This document shows positions 34,459 to 43,202 of a stretch of 64,000 bases of DNA, piece after piece; position 1 is the first letter of the stretch; the number at the start of each line of letters is the position of its first letter. The DNA is from UBA12481 sp942493265. GTDB lineage: Bacteria > Bacteroidota > Bacteroidia > Bacteroidales > UBA12481. The position numbers were made by a program, and so were the translations under genes. Under the pieces are notes generated by a model. The model searched no databases. It saw only the letters and a program-made list of their open reading frames with translations, and had not been told where the DNA came from. The stretch is from positions 1,116,001-1,180,000 of the forward strand of contig OW818688.1 of NCBI GenBank assembly GCA_942493265.1. Reading direction: 5' to 3'.

Positions 34459-35630
34459 TTTTCAGGATCCTGGATTTCCTTTCCTTTCCAGATCTGGAAA
34501 TTAAACTCAGGATTACCGTCCTTGCCATTATGCTTGGCCCGACCGATTTCCTGCTTGATTTTCACGTTATCCCCCACTTTCACTTTCAGGTCGGAGATAT
34601 TCACATACACCGAAAAATATTCCCCGTGCTTGATCAGCACGCCAAGATTCCCGCCTGCCAGCACCATTATGGACGATACTTTCCCTTCAAAAACGGACTG
34701 AACCATGGCATTATCCTCGGTAACGATGCTGATTCCCGGGTTCTCGATCTCAACACCTCTCAGGCCCGGAGCATTTTGCCTTCCGTGACCCAGCGAGATC
34801 ACGCCCCTGGCCACCGGCCAGGGCAGTCGTCCGCGGTTCTGACTGAATTCATTCGAAATGATCTTCTCCTCAGGCGTCATGCGCATACCGGAGCTGCTCA
34901 CTTCGGAGCCGGTAGCCGCAGCAATCAGCTTTGAAATCTCTTTCTCGAGTTTCTTGAAAGTCGCTTTCTGGGCATCCAGATCTTTCTTAACCTGCCGTTC
35001 CTGTTTCTGCAGGTTTTTAACATACACTTCCTGGTCCTTTTTATCATTGTTCAGCTGAGCCATCTCCTTCTTTTCCACGAGCAAAAGATCGCGGCGCTGG
35101 TTTTTGTCCTCTTCCTGCTTCATATTGATTTGGCGAAGCTCCTCCGTTTTGTTCTCAATTTTTTCAGCTTGCTCCTTGCGGAACCGTGCATACTGCTGCA
35201 TGTATTTCAGCCGTTTGAACGCCTGGTTGAAATCGGAAGCGGCAAAAATATATTGTGAACGGTGATAGGCATTCCGGTTGAGATAGGTTTTGCGGATCAC
35301 ATTGGCATAATCATTTTTCAGTGCAGTGATATCATTCTGGAGGGTATCGATTGTACCTTCATTGTTGCGGATCTGCTGATCGAGCAGCGATATCTCATTG
35401 CTGATACCGCTGATCACCTTATTCCTCACCGTAATTTTCCTGTTGGTGAGTTTCAGGTTCTGCAATTCATTCTGACGGGTTGCCTGAGTTTGTTTCAGCA
35501 ATTCCTCCGTGCGCGATATATCCTCCAAACTCTTCTCCCGCTGGGAACGCAGCTGGTTAATATCCTGGCTGAAGCAATTTACCGATAAAATTACTCCTAT
35601 TAAAATGCCGGTTAATGATTTATTTAGCAT
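34443..35630 (-). CDS. EnvC-like murein hydrolase activator with degenerate M23 domain
   Basis: 395 residues. Signal peptide LTGILIGVILSVNCFS, a long coiled coil (~20-240) and a C-terminal LytM/M23-type domain (~275-395). The catalytic residues are lost: the HxxxD position reads RGVEIEN and the HLHFEI motif reads FNFQIWK, as in EnvC, which activates amidases rather than cutting peptidoglycan itself. It probably works at the divisome. Starts 1 nt inside the end of the DUF4292 gene (TAATG), so translation is coupled. Confidence 0.85.
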   Translation of the reverse strand: MLNKSLTGILIGVILSVNCFSQDINQLRSQREKSLEDISRTEELLKQTQATRQNELQNLKLTNRKITVRNKVISGISNEISLLDQQIRNNEGTIDTLQNDITALKNDYANVIRKTYLNRNAYHRSQYIFAASDFNQAFKRLKYMQQYARFRKEQAEKIENKTEELRQINMKQEEDKNQRRDLLLVEKKEMAQLNNDKKDQEVYVKNLQKQERQVKKDLDAQKATFKKLEKEISKLIAAATGSEVSSSGMRMTPEEKIISNEFSQNRGRLPWPVARGVISLGHGRQNAPGLRGVEIENPGISIVTEDNAMVQSVFEGKVSSIMVLAGGNLGVLIKHGEYFSVYVNISDLKVKVGDNVKIKQEIGRAKHNGKDGNPEFNFQIWKGKEIQDPEKWLAK

Positions 35631-36427
35631 TAAAATTTATCGAAATTAATATCAATACTTTCTTTAATTTCTCTTTTTACCACATTAATATCTACGGAAA
35701 AATTACGTTCCGAATCGATTCCCTTCAGCACTATCTTCTTGATTTCGTTATCCTTATTATACTGATAACCGATATCAGCGATCCATTGGCCCTTAATATC
35801 CCTGATTTTAGTTCCGTGAATGATAAAAGACTCGCGGTCGATCAGAAAATCATTTAAATATTTAATTCCATTCTCATCATCCATCAGATCCGGATTGGTT
35901 ACCAGGTGCATTTTTTCCTGATCTTTTTTAATAATAAGATGTTCAACCAGGCTATTCAGCTGATCGCCTGATGAGGTAAACAAAGTTTGCACCAGGATGC
36001 CCTGCAAAGAGTTAAAATCCACCGGATACCCCAATTTTCCGCCGGCCAGTTTCCAGTCTCCCTTTTCCTTGATATTCAACATCTTCGAATGAATCCACAC
36101 GCTATCCCGGGTAGCATACACGCGGGCCAGTTCAAATCCCAGCGTCGACCTCAGCACCACAAAAATCTGTTTGTTTTTTTCGAGTTTGAGGGTCCCCATA
36201 AAGCCGACTTTATTATCGTCTTCCTCCGCTCTTCCCGTTACCCTGAACTCCAGGAATGTCCAGTTGGTTTGCGCGCTGAATGCCTTTCTAACAATATTTT
36301 CGTCTGCAGTCATTACTTTAGTGCCACTCACCGTTTTTTTTGCCAGATGACATCCGTTCACTGAAAACCAGGTTAATACGATCAAACAGAAATATTTAAA
36401 ATAACTGGTTACCTTACTCATGCTCAT
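35630..36427 (-). CDS. DUF4292 lipoprotein (LolB-like)
   Basis: 265 residues. The N-terminal hydrophobic stretch ends LTWFSVNGC, a plausible lipobox, so the mature protein starts at Cys ~26. The rest is a beta-rich domain matching the Bacteroidota DUF4292 family, which is LolB/LppX-like and may handle lipoproteins or lipids. The order TPR protein, DUF4292, EnvC-like is conserved in the phylum as far as I know. It overlaps the TPR gene and the EnvC-like gene by 1 nt each. Confidence 0.82.
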   Translation of the reverse strand: MSMSKVTSYFKYFCLIVLTWFSVNGCHLAKKTVSGTKVMTADENIVRKAFSAQTNWTFLEFRVTGRAEEDDNKVGFMGTLKLEKNKQIFVVLRSTLGFELARVYATRDSVWIHSKMLNIKEKGDWKLAGGKLGYPVDFNSLQGILVQTLFTSSGDQLNSLVEHLIIKKDQEKMHLVTNPDLMDDENGIKYLNDFLIDRESFIIHGTKIRDIKGQWIADIGYQYNKDNEIKKIVLKGIDSERNFSVDINVVKREIKESIDINFDKF

Positions 36428-38130
36428 TAAAGCCCGTTTTTAATTTTATGATCAATTTTATCCGAAACACCCTTTTTATCCTTAGCCTTCATCCACGATT
36501 CCTTAGCCTCTGCGGGCTTGCCGTTGCGGAACAGAATATCTCCGTAATGCTCCAGAACCTCTCCGCTCGGATCCTTGGATAACTGCATGGTTTTCACCAT
36601 CATTTCCAATGCCTTTGAGTACTCTTTCCGCTGATACAGAACCCAGGCATAAGTATCCAGGAAGGTCGGATTTTCCGGTTCTTTGCTCACACATTTACTG
36701 ATCATAGCCAATGCTTTATCCAGATCTTTTTCATCCAGCGAAAGATAATAACTATAATTATTAAGTACCTGAACATTATCAGGTTCCAGCGCCATCATCT
36801 GATCAAAATTCCGGAAAGCCTCCTCCGAATTTCCATTCCGGTAGAATGCTTCGGCCAGTGAAAGATAGAACTGCTTAACAATTTCCGCATTTTGTCCCGG
36901 CACACTCAATCCCTTATTTAAGGCGCTGATTGCAAGGGGATAATCCTTTTCCTCGATAGCCGCCATTCCTTTAAAAAGATGGAACAGCCCCTGTCCGGGG
37001 AAATACACCAGTGCACTGTCGCTGATACTCAAAATCTCCCTGAACTCCTGTTTCTGGTTAAGAATAAAGAGCAGGTTCTGCCAGACCACAAAATTTCCCG
37101 GGTCCGATTTAATAAGTGCCCGGTATATCGGCTCCGCCTCGGTCAGGCGTTCCTCTGAATAGAGATAATTGGCATAGAGTTCATCCACTTCCGGGGTTCC
37201 CTTATCCACCTGATAGAGCACTTCAATCAACTTAACCACCTGATCATCGAGCTTTTCCTGTTGTTCCTGAGCGGAAATAAAGGATTTTATGATTTCGATT
37301 TTGATGGCCGGGTTAACATCCGGAGAGCGAAATCCTGATAAAAATTCAACCTGGGCTTCGGGCTTTTTCCCATTCTGGAAATAAAATTGGCCGAGTGAAA
37401 AGCTTACCGCAGGATTATCGGGATTCTGGCTCTTCAGCACCCCATATTGCTCGGTGGCCTCTTCCTTCATCCCCTTGGCAGCATACGCTTCGGCCAGAAT
37501 TCCCCGGATCTCAAAATCCTCCGGGTTCTTTTTAAGCCATTCCAACAAAACCTTTGCCCCCTTATCGAACTGATTTTGTGAGAAATAGATATCTTTTTTC
37601 CGCACGGCGGCCCATCTGGCCATCTCACCGGTTTCGGGCAGTTTATTGATTCTGCTCAGGGCTTCCTTCTCCTGCTTGGCCCGGATCAGCATTTCAATCT
37701 CACCGGTTAAGAAATCCTCCGATGCGGGTTCAATTTTGAGCAGGTCGCGGTACACCGGAACACACTCATCAGGTTTACCCTGCATCATGAGCGATTCAAT
37801 CAGCAGCATTCCGTACCATTTATTCGACGGATCGCGTTTAAAGGCATTGCGGGCATATCCGGTTGCCGCAGCATAGTCTTTCTTCTCCATGAAGAGTAAA
37901 CCCAGCTCATAAAAGGCCGCACCGGAAACCTCCGACAGGCCGATACATCTCTGGAAATTGGAAAATGCCAAATCATTATTGCCGAGCATCTTGGCCCTCA
38001 GACCCTCAGCATAATAATACTTGAACTGCACCTCCGGCGTTGTCACTGTATCTGAAACAGTTACACCCTGCCCCACTCCAGGCATCGCCATCGCACCAAC
38101 CAAACCCAACAATATCAATATCTTCTTCAT
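36427..38130 (-). CDS. Exported tetratricopeptide repeat protein
   Basis: 567 residues from the ATG at 38130. Signal peptide ILILLGLVGAMAMPGVGQG followed by about 14 TPR units spread over the whole length (for example AFSNFQRCIGLSEVSGAAFY, AEPIYRALIKSDPGNFVVWQ, AFRNFDQMMALEPDNVQVLN). No enzymatic domain. Likely a periplasmic or outer-membrane assembly scaffold. First gene of a tightly coupled trio with the DUF4292 lipoprotein and the EnvC-like protein. Confidence 0.85.
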   Translation of the reverse strand: MKKILILLGLVGAMAMPGVGQGVTVSDTVTTPEVQFKYYYAEGLRAKMLGNNDLAFSNFQRCIGLSEVSGAAFYELGLLFMEKKDYAAATGYARNAFKRDPSNKWYGMLLIESLMMQGKPDECVPVYRDLLKIEPASEDFLTGEIEMLIRAKQEKEALSRINKLPETGEMARWAAVRKKDIYFSQNQFDKGAKVLLEWLKKNPEDFEIRGILAEAYAAKGMKEEATEQYGVLKSQNPDNPAVSFSLGQFYFQNGKKPEAQVEFLSGFRSPDVNPAIKIEIIKSFISAQEQQEKLDDQVVKLIEVLYQVDKGTPEVDELYANYLYSEERLTEAEPIYRALIKSDPGNFVVWQNLLFILNQKQEFREILSISDSALVYFPGQGLFHLFKGMAAIEEKDYPLAISALNKGLSVPGQNAEIVKQFYLSLAEAFYRNGNSEEAFRNFDQMMALEPDNVQVLNNYSYYLSLDEKDLDKALAMISKCVSKEPENPTFLDTYAWVLYQRKEYSKALEMMVKTMQLSKDPSGEVLEHYGDILFRNGKPAEAKESWMKAKDKKGVSDKIDHKIKNGL

Positions 38131-38168
38131 AATCAATTCGTCCTTTCCTTCTCCACCAAAACCTTCTC

Positions 38169-38303
38169 TGTCATCCCCGCGAAGGCGGGGACCTCCTCCC
38201 CAACCACTACCTCCTTTTCTGTCATCCCCGCGAAGGCGGGGACCTCTTCCCCAACCACTACCTCCTTCTCTGTCATCCCCGCGCAGGCGGGGACCTCTTC
38301 CCC
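38169..38303. repeat. Three tandem 51-bp copies of the TGTCATCCCCGCG repeat
   Basis: Copies start at 38169, 38220 and 38271. Each contains a hairpin of GTCCCCGCC/GGCGGGGAC type and a linker CCCCAACCACTACCTCCTT; the third copy reads GCGCAGGCGG instead of GCGAAGGCGG and lacks the linker. The element also occurs at 11817 and, inverted, at 51232. It lies between dut and the TPR gene. Confidence 0.85.
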
Positions 38304-38313
38304 AAGCCGCGAA

Positions 38314-38748
38314 CTACTTCACCCCCGTATGTCCGAACCCCCCTGCCCCACGATCTGTTTCGGCCAGAACCTCAACAACCTCCCAGGAAATCGTTTCATG
38401 TTTACTGATAATCATCTGGCAAATACGCTCCCCGTCCTCAATAATAACATCGCCACCCGACAGGTTGATGAGGATAATCCCCACTTCACCGCGGTAATCG
38501 GCATCGATGGTTCCGGGGGAATTCAGCACGGAAATTCCCTTTTTCAGGGCCATGCCGCTCCGCGGACGAATCTGTGCCTCAAACCCTTGCGGCAGCTCGA
38601 TAAACAGCCCCGTGGGAATCAGCTTCCGTTCCATATTTTTCATCAGTACCGGTGCATCCAGGTTGGCCCGGATATCCATTCCCGCCGAGTGCAGCGTGCT
38701 GTAAGCCGGAAGTTCATGCTTCGAGTGATTAACAATTTTCACTTTCAT
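38314..38748 (-). CDS. dut: dUTP diphosphatase
   Basis: 144 residues with all five trimeric dUTPase motifs: AGMDIRANL (1), RPRSGMALKKGI (2), GTIDADYRGEVGIIL (3), GERICQMII (4) and the C-terminal P-loop-like RGAGGFGHTG (5). It hydrolyses dUTP to dUMP and pyrophosphate, keeping uracil out of DNA. Lies between the flippase gene and the TPR gene, the usual Bacteroidota neighbourhood. Confidence 0.97.
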   Translation of the reverse strand: MKVKIVNHSKHELPAYSTLHSAGMDIRANLDAPVLMKNMERKLIPTGLFIELPQGFEAQIRPRSGMALKKGISVLNSPGTIDADYRGEVGIILINLSGGDVIIEDGERICQMIISKHETISWEVVEVLAETDRGAGGFGHTGVK

Positions 38749-38774
38749 AAAACGTTCATTTTTGTCATAAGTTA

Positions 38775-40259
38775 TTATTGACCCCTTTTTCTGATCTGCA
38801 GGTAGATGGATTTTACCGTGGCTTTCTCCTTCAGTCCCACAATTAATACAAAAATCAGCAGTAGCAAACCATCCCAGATAAACCGGATAATCACATTATC
38901 CGGTTTAAGCAGTGCAGATATTCCGTACAGGGCAACCGCAAGGGCAGTCCAGGCCAGTAACAAACCGGTTTGGTACGGTACCGGAAACACTTTCCGGCCC
39001 CAGAAATATGAGATCAGCATCATGGTGGTATAGCACGCGAGGGTAGCCCAGGCAGCGCCGATATATCCTAAAACCGGAACCAGCGTCCAGTTCAGCACAA
39101 TGGTTACGGCGGCCCCGGTAAGAGCCATTACCGCAGCATAACGGGTAAGATCCTTCACTTTATACCACACCGACAGGTTATAGTATATCCCGAGGAAGAA
39201 ATTACCCAGCAGCACGATCGGTACTACGGCCTGACCTTGCCAGAATTCCTTACCATCGAGTAACAGGGAGGTAAAAATATCGATATTCAGGGCGGTTACC
39301 AGAAACAGCAGCAGACCGGTTATCACAAAATATTTCATCACCAGAGCATAGGTTTCCCCGGAATCCTTGTCTTTCGAAACCTTGAACAGGAAGGGCTCAA
39401 ATGCGTACCGGAACATCTGGATAAACAGGGTCATCAGAACGGCTATCCGGTAGTTGGCCGAATAGATTCCCACTTGTGCCAGGTCGCCCGTTATCAGCTT
39501 GACAAAAATCTTATCACCCGAATCATTAATGGCGCCGGCCAATCCAACAATCACGAGCGGGGATGAATATTTCAGCAATCGGCCCATGAATTTCCGGTCG
39601 AATTTCCATTGAAAACAGCGCAACTCGGGGATCAGGAAGAAAAACATCAGGGCGCTGGTCATCAGGTTGGCCACAAACACATACCCCACCCCCATTTCCG
39701 GATTATAGAGCCAATCCGGCAAGATTCCCGTTTTCTTTTGCAACCAGGGAAAAATCAGAAGGAATATCAATACCAATGCAATGTTTAGCAATACATTGGC
39801 CATTTTAAGCATGGCAAACCGCCTCGGTTTACCATCCTGCCGGATCTTGGCAAAAGGCACCAGGGCAATGGAATCTATCGCAATAATCCATGCCATCCAG
39901 ATGATATATTCGGAGTGTTCCTGATACTGTATGGACGAAGCGATGGGATCGATAAACCAGTAAACCCCGATCATCCAGAGCAAGGCCAGAATGGATACAA
40001 AACCGATTGCATGGCTGAAAGCCTTTCGTATGGCCTCCTTATCCTTGGCGAAACGAAAAAAGCCCGACTCCATCCCGAACTCAATCACTACCAGCACGAT
40101 GGTGAGCCAGGCATAGAGTTCACTCAGGGTACCGTAAGGATCAGGTCCGAAAACAAATGTGTAGAACCGGGTAAGGATCAGGAAATTAAGCACCCTGGGC
40201 AGGATACTTCCCAATCCGTAGATCATAGTCTGCCCCGCAAGCTTCTTAACCTGATTCAC
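38775..40259 (-). CDS. Oligosaccharide flippase (Wzx/MOP superfamily)
   Basis: 494 residues with about 13-14 membrane helices. Opens NQVKKLAGQTMIYGLGSILPRVLN from a GTG start, typical of polysaccharide biosynthesis proteins (PF01943/PF13440). It probably flips lipid-linked glycans across the inner membrane. It is 26 nt upstream of dut. No glycosyltransferase cluster is adjacent, so the cargo is unknown. Confidence 0.87.
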   Translation of the reverse strand: MNQVKKLAGQTMIYGLGSILPRVLNFLILTRFYTFVFGPDPYGTLSELYAWLTIVLVVIEFGMESGFFRFAKDKEAIRKAFSHAIGFVSILALLWMIGVYWFIDPIASSIQYQEHSEYIIWMAWIIAIDSIALVPFAKIRQDGKPRRFAMLKMANVLLNIALVLIFLLIFPWLQKKTGILPDWLYNPEMGVGYVFVANLMTSALMFFFLIPELRCFQWKFDRKFMGRLLKYSSPLVIVGLAGAINDSGDKIFVKLITGDLAQVGIYSANYRIAVLMTLFIQMFRYAFEPFLFKVSKDKDSGETYALVMKYFVITGLLLFLVTALNIDIFTSLLLDGKEFWQGQAVVPIVLLGNFFLGIYYNLSVWYKVKDLTRYAAVMALTGAAVTIVLNWTLVPVLGYIGAAWATLACYTTMMLISYFWGRKVFPVPYQTGLLLAWTALAVALYGISALLKPDNVIIRFIWDGLLLLIFVLIVGLKEKATVKSIYLQIRKRGQ

Positions 40260-40297
40260 CTGACCCTGATTTTGTTTGGGTCAAATTTAGGAAGAAT

Positions 40298-41566
40298 CTA
40301 CAGAGTATCACTGAGTATATCGTTGATCGATAAACACGGCATGCCGCCGAGTATTTTGCATCCGTCATCGGTCACCACGAGTGAATCCTCAATCCGCACG
40401 CCGAATTTTCCGTACAGATATAATCCGGGTTCATTGGTAAAGGTCATTCCGGTGGTCATTTTCAGCGGGTTATTACGCACCAGATAGGGGAATTCGTGTA
40501 CCTCGGTACCAATTCCGTGACCGAGCCGGTGGGTAAAATATTCATAATCGGCCCCGTATCCGCCTTTGGCCATTTCCCTGCGGGCGGCGGCATCCACATC
40601 GCCGCAAACGGCTCCGTTCTTAATGGCTTTAAAAGCAGCCTGTTGGGCATTCCAAACCGTTTCAAACACCTTTTTCAGTTCATCCGAAGGCTTGCCTAAA
40701 ATGATACTGCGTGTAACATCCGATCTGTAACCCTTTACACCGCATCCGCCATCCACCAGCGCCACATCTCCCGGCTGCAGGTTCCGTACATTTTTGGTTC
40801 CGTGCGGGAAGGCAGCGTTGGGACCGAACAGCACAGAAGCCCCGCCCGAAACTCCGAGTTCAGTATGGGCAGTACTGATGGCCTTGCTCAGATCACCGGT
40901 CGACATTCCCTCACGCATCTGGGAGAACCCCTTTTTAAAAGCCAGCTTCGTGATCCGGTTGGCCGTATCCATGAGGATAATCTCCTTTTCCGATTTTACG
41001 GCACGGGTATTTTCAGTAATCACCGATCCATCAACCACTTCCACACCGCCTGCCCGACGCATGCCCTCATTCACAAAGCTCCGGGCATTGGGATCCACCC
41101 CGATTTTTCCACCGGGCTTGCCTATCTTTTTCAGATAATCGGCGAACAGGGAGTAGGGGCTTTCATGCTCATGCCATACCCGGATATCATTGCCATATTC
41201 AATAACTTCCTCGGCGCGTTTCTTTTCGAAGGCCGGACAGATCCAGACCATCCCGGCATGGGGGCTCAGCAGGAATCCGAATAACCGCTCGCTACTCCAC
41301 CAGGAGGTATTGGTAAAATAGGCGAGGTTGTTGCCTCCCTCGACAAAAAGGGCATCAATTCCGGTTTTGTTCATCCATTCAACAGCCTTTGCCTGGCGCG
41401 CCAGGTAATCTTCCCGTATAATATCGGGCAATCCCTTGGTGAGGTCGGTTATAATCGCCTCACCGGCAGATTCAACCTGTTGGTTACCAGCCTTTGCATT
41501 CACTCCGGCAGCAATTCCCAATGCAGAAACAGCTGCTGTTTTCAGGAAGTCCCTTCTGTTTTTCAT
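40298..41566 (-). CDS. M24 family metallopeptidase (Xaa-Pro aminopeptidase-like), Tat-exported
   Basis: 422 residues. A twin-arginine signal (KNRRDFLKTAAVSALGIAAG) is unusual for the family and points to export in folded form. N-terminal creatinase-like domain (~50-185), then the pita-bread catalytic domain with the five metal ligands: Asp and Asp in VDGGCGVKGYRSDVT, His in HRLGHGIGTEVHE, Glu in FTNEPGLYL and Glu in VRIEDSLVV. Removes N-terminal residues before proline, or is a related dipeptidase. 38 nt upstream of the flippase gene. Confidence 0.9.
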   Translation of the reverse strand: MKNRRDFLKTAAVSALGIAAGVNAKAGNQQVESAGEAIITDLTKGLPDIIREDYLARQAKAVEWMNKTGIDALFVEGGNNLAYFTNTSWWSSERLFGFLLSPHAGMVWICPAFEKKRAEEVIEYGNDIRVWHEHESPYSLFADYLKKIGKPGGKIGVDPNARSFVNEGMRRAGGVEVVDGSVITENTRAVKSEKEIILMDTANRITKLAFKKGFSQMREGMSTGDLSKAISTAHTELGVSGGASVLFGPNAAFPHGTKNVRNLQPGDVALVDGGCGVKGYRSDVTRSIILGKPSDELKKVFETVWNAQQAAFKAIKNGAVCGDVDAAARREMAKGGYGADYEYFTHRLGHGIGTEVHEFPYLVRNNPLKMTTGMTFTNEPGLYLYGKFGVRIEDSLVVTDDGCKILGGMPCLSINDILSDTL

Positions 41567-41609
41567 GCCTTAAAAATTTCGGGTCAAGGTATTAATAAAT
41601 TCAAACCGG

Positions 41610-42737
41610 CTATCTGATGCTGAACAGGTCGGATAATATTCCATCGGAATGAAACCAGGCCTCCTTATTAAAGAACAACCTGCCGTTTTCGATCAGGAGA
41701 TGCCCCTTCAGCACATATTTTTCCGCCGTCGCCAGCAGCTCAATCCATCCGGCCTCACAAAATTTTTGCTTAAAATCCATCTCCTCAATTCCCCGGCTGG
41801 TACGTAATCTGGTCATTACATACTCATTACGGCGCATCTGCAGATCGATGGCTTCACCAACCGGCGGCTTCCCATCGGCAATGGCGGCGCTGTATTTTGT
41901 TAAACTGGCCGGATTCCAATGCCGCCAGGTCCCGTTGAAGGAGTGGGCCGAGGGACCGAGCCCCAGGTAAGGATCACCCATCCAGTATTTTGTATTGTGC
42001 CGGCTGTACCGTTTATCCCGTGCAAAATTGGAAATCTCATATTGCTCAAAGCCTTTATCGCCCAAAACGGCCAGCAGCATCCGGTACTGTTCAACACTCT
42101 GTTCATCGGGAATTTCAGAAAAGAGCCCCGACTTTTTAAGCTTTCCGAAACGCGTACCCGGCTCAATGGTAAGATGATAGGCCGAAATATGATCAACAGG
42201 GAGTCGGGCGGCTATGGTCAGGTTTTGTTCCCATTCCCCGGCGGTCATTCCGGGTATTCCGTATATCAGATCGAGACTGATATTATTAAATCCGCAATCC
42301 CGTGCCAGTTCAACGGCCCGTATGGCCTGACCGGCATCATGACGGCGGTTCATGAGTTTCAGGTGTTCATCAAAAAAGGATTGCGTTCCGATACTGATCC
42401 GGTTGAAACCCATCTCCAGATATTGCCCGATATTCTCACGGTTCAGATCATCGGGATTTGCCTCGATGGTTATTTCGGCACCCGGCTGAACCTGAAAAAT
42501 TTCGTGCACGCGATTCAGGATGTTCCTCAGATCACAGGGGTGGAGAAGGGTAGGGGTGCCCCCTCCAAAATAGATCGTATCTACCTGTTTATCCGTTAGA
42601 TAATCCTTTCGCAGTTCCAGCTCGCTGATCAGCGTATGCGAAAATTCTTCGCGCCCGGCACTTTTTGTAACCGAATAAAAATCGCAGTAAAAGCATTTGC
42701 TCTTGCAAAAAGGGATATGGATGTATACGCCGGTCAT
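41610..42737 (-). CDS. hemW: Radical SAM haem chaperone HemW
   Basis: 375 residues. The 4Fe-4S radical SAM motif is CKSKCFYCDF (CxxxCxxC), followed by YFGGGTPTLL and the HemW C-terminal domain (LQMRRNEYVMTRLRTSRGIE). It lacks the extra N-terminal region of true oxygen-independent coproporphyrinogen oxidase HemN, so HemW (haem transfer) is preferred. Ends 43 nt upstream of the M24 start. Confidence 0.92.
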   Translation of the reverse strand: MTGVYIHIPFCKSKCFYCDFYSVTKSAGREEFSHTLISELELRKDYLTDKQVDTIYFGGGTPTLLHPCDLRNILNRVHEIFQVQPGAEITIEANPDDLNRENIGQYLEMGFNRISIGTQSFFDEHLKLMNRRHDAGQAIRAVELARDCGFNNISLDLIYGIPGMTAGEWEQNLTIAARLPVDHISAYHLTIEPGTRFGKLKKSGLFSEIPDEQSVEQYRMLLAVLGDKGFEQYEISNFARDKRYSRHNTKYWMGDPYLGLGPSAHSFNGTWRHWNPASLTKYSAAIADGKPPVGEAIDLQMRRNEYVMTRLRTSRGIEEMDFKQKFCEAGWIELLATAEKYVLKGHLLIENGRLFFNKEAWFHSDGILSDLFSIR

Positions 42738-42800
42738 TGCACCTGTTCAGTTTAAATCGTACATTTTCGCTAATATTGGAACCTCATATTTCCCTCGTTA

Positions 42801-43202
42801 ATGATACGAAAGTTATTTATTATTAGTCTGATCTGGGCTCTTCTGATTCTTATCCTCTGTGCCATACCGGGTGGTTCGCTGCCCAAGTCAAATCTTTTCA
42901 ACATCCCCAATCTGGATAAAATCGTTCATGCCTGCCTCTATTTTCCGCTTGCATTCTTTCTGGGTGCCGAATTCGACCTGTCGAAAAATAACCTGTTGCG
43001 GCTCGCCGGACCGGCCATCACCATGCTGATTGTTGCCTTATACGGCGGATTGATCGAGCTGCTTCAGGAAAGGCTGTTCGTTAACCGGTCGGCCGATATG
43101 CTTGATTTTCTGTCGGATGTGATTGGCGGACTGGCAGGACTGGCCATTTACTACCTGTTTTTCAGGCCCTTTTTCCATCGCCTGTCGGCACGCCAGCGCT
43201 AA
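42801..43202 (+). CDS. VanZ-like family membrane protein
   Basis: 133 residues with four membrane helices. The family features are ALLILILCAIPGGSLP, NLDKIVHACLYFPLAFFLG (Asp-Lys-x2-His) and GLIELLQERLFVNRSADMLD (the E-x2-Q..R..D-x2-D pattern). Family function is unclear; founding member VanZ gives low-level teicoplanin resistance. It overlaps the 3' end of lutB by 4 nt, convergently, and diverges from hemW. Confidence 0.87.
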   Translation: MIRKLFIISLIWALLILILCAIPGGSLPKSNLFNIPNLDKIVHACLYFPLAFFLGAEFDLSKNNLLRLAGPAITMLIVALYGGLIELLQERLFVNRSADMLDFLSDVIGGLAGLAIYYLFFRPFFHRLSARQR

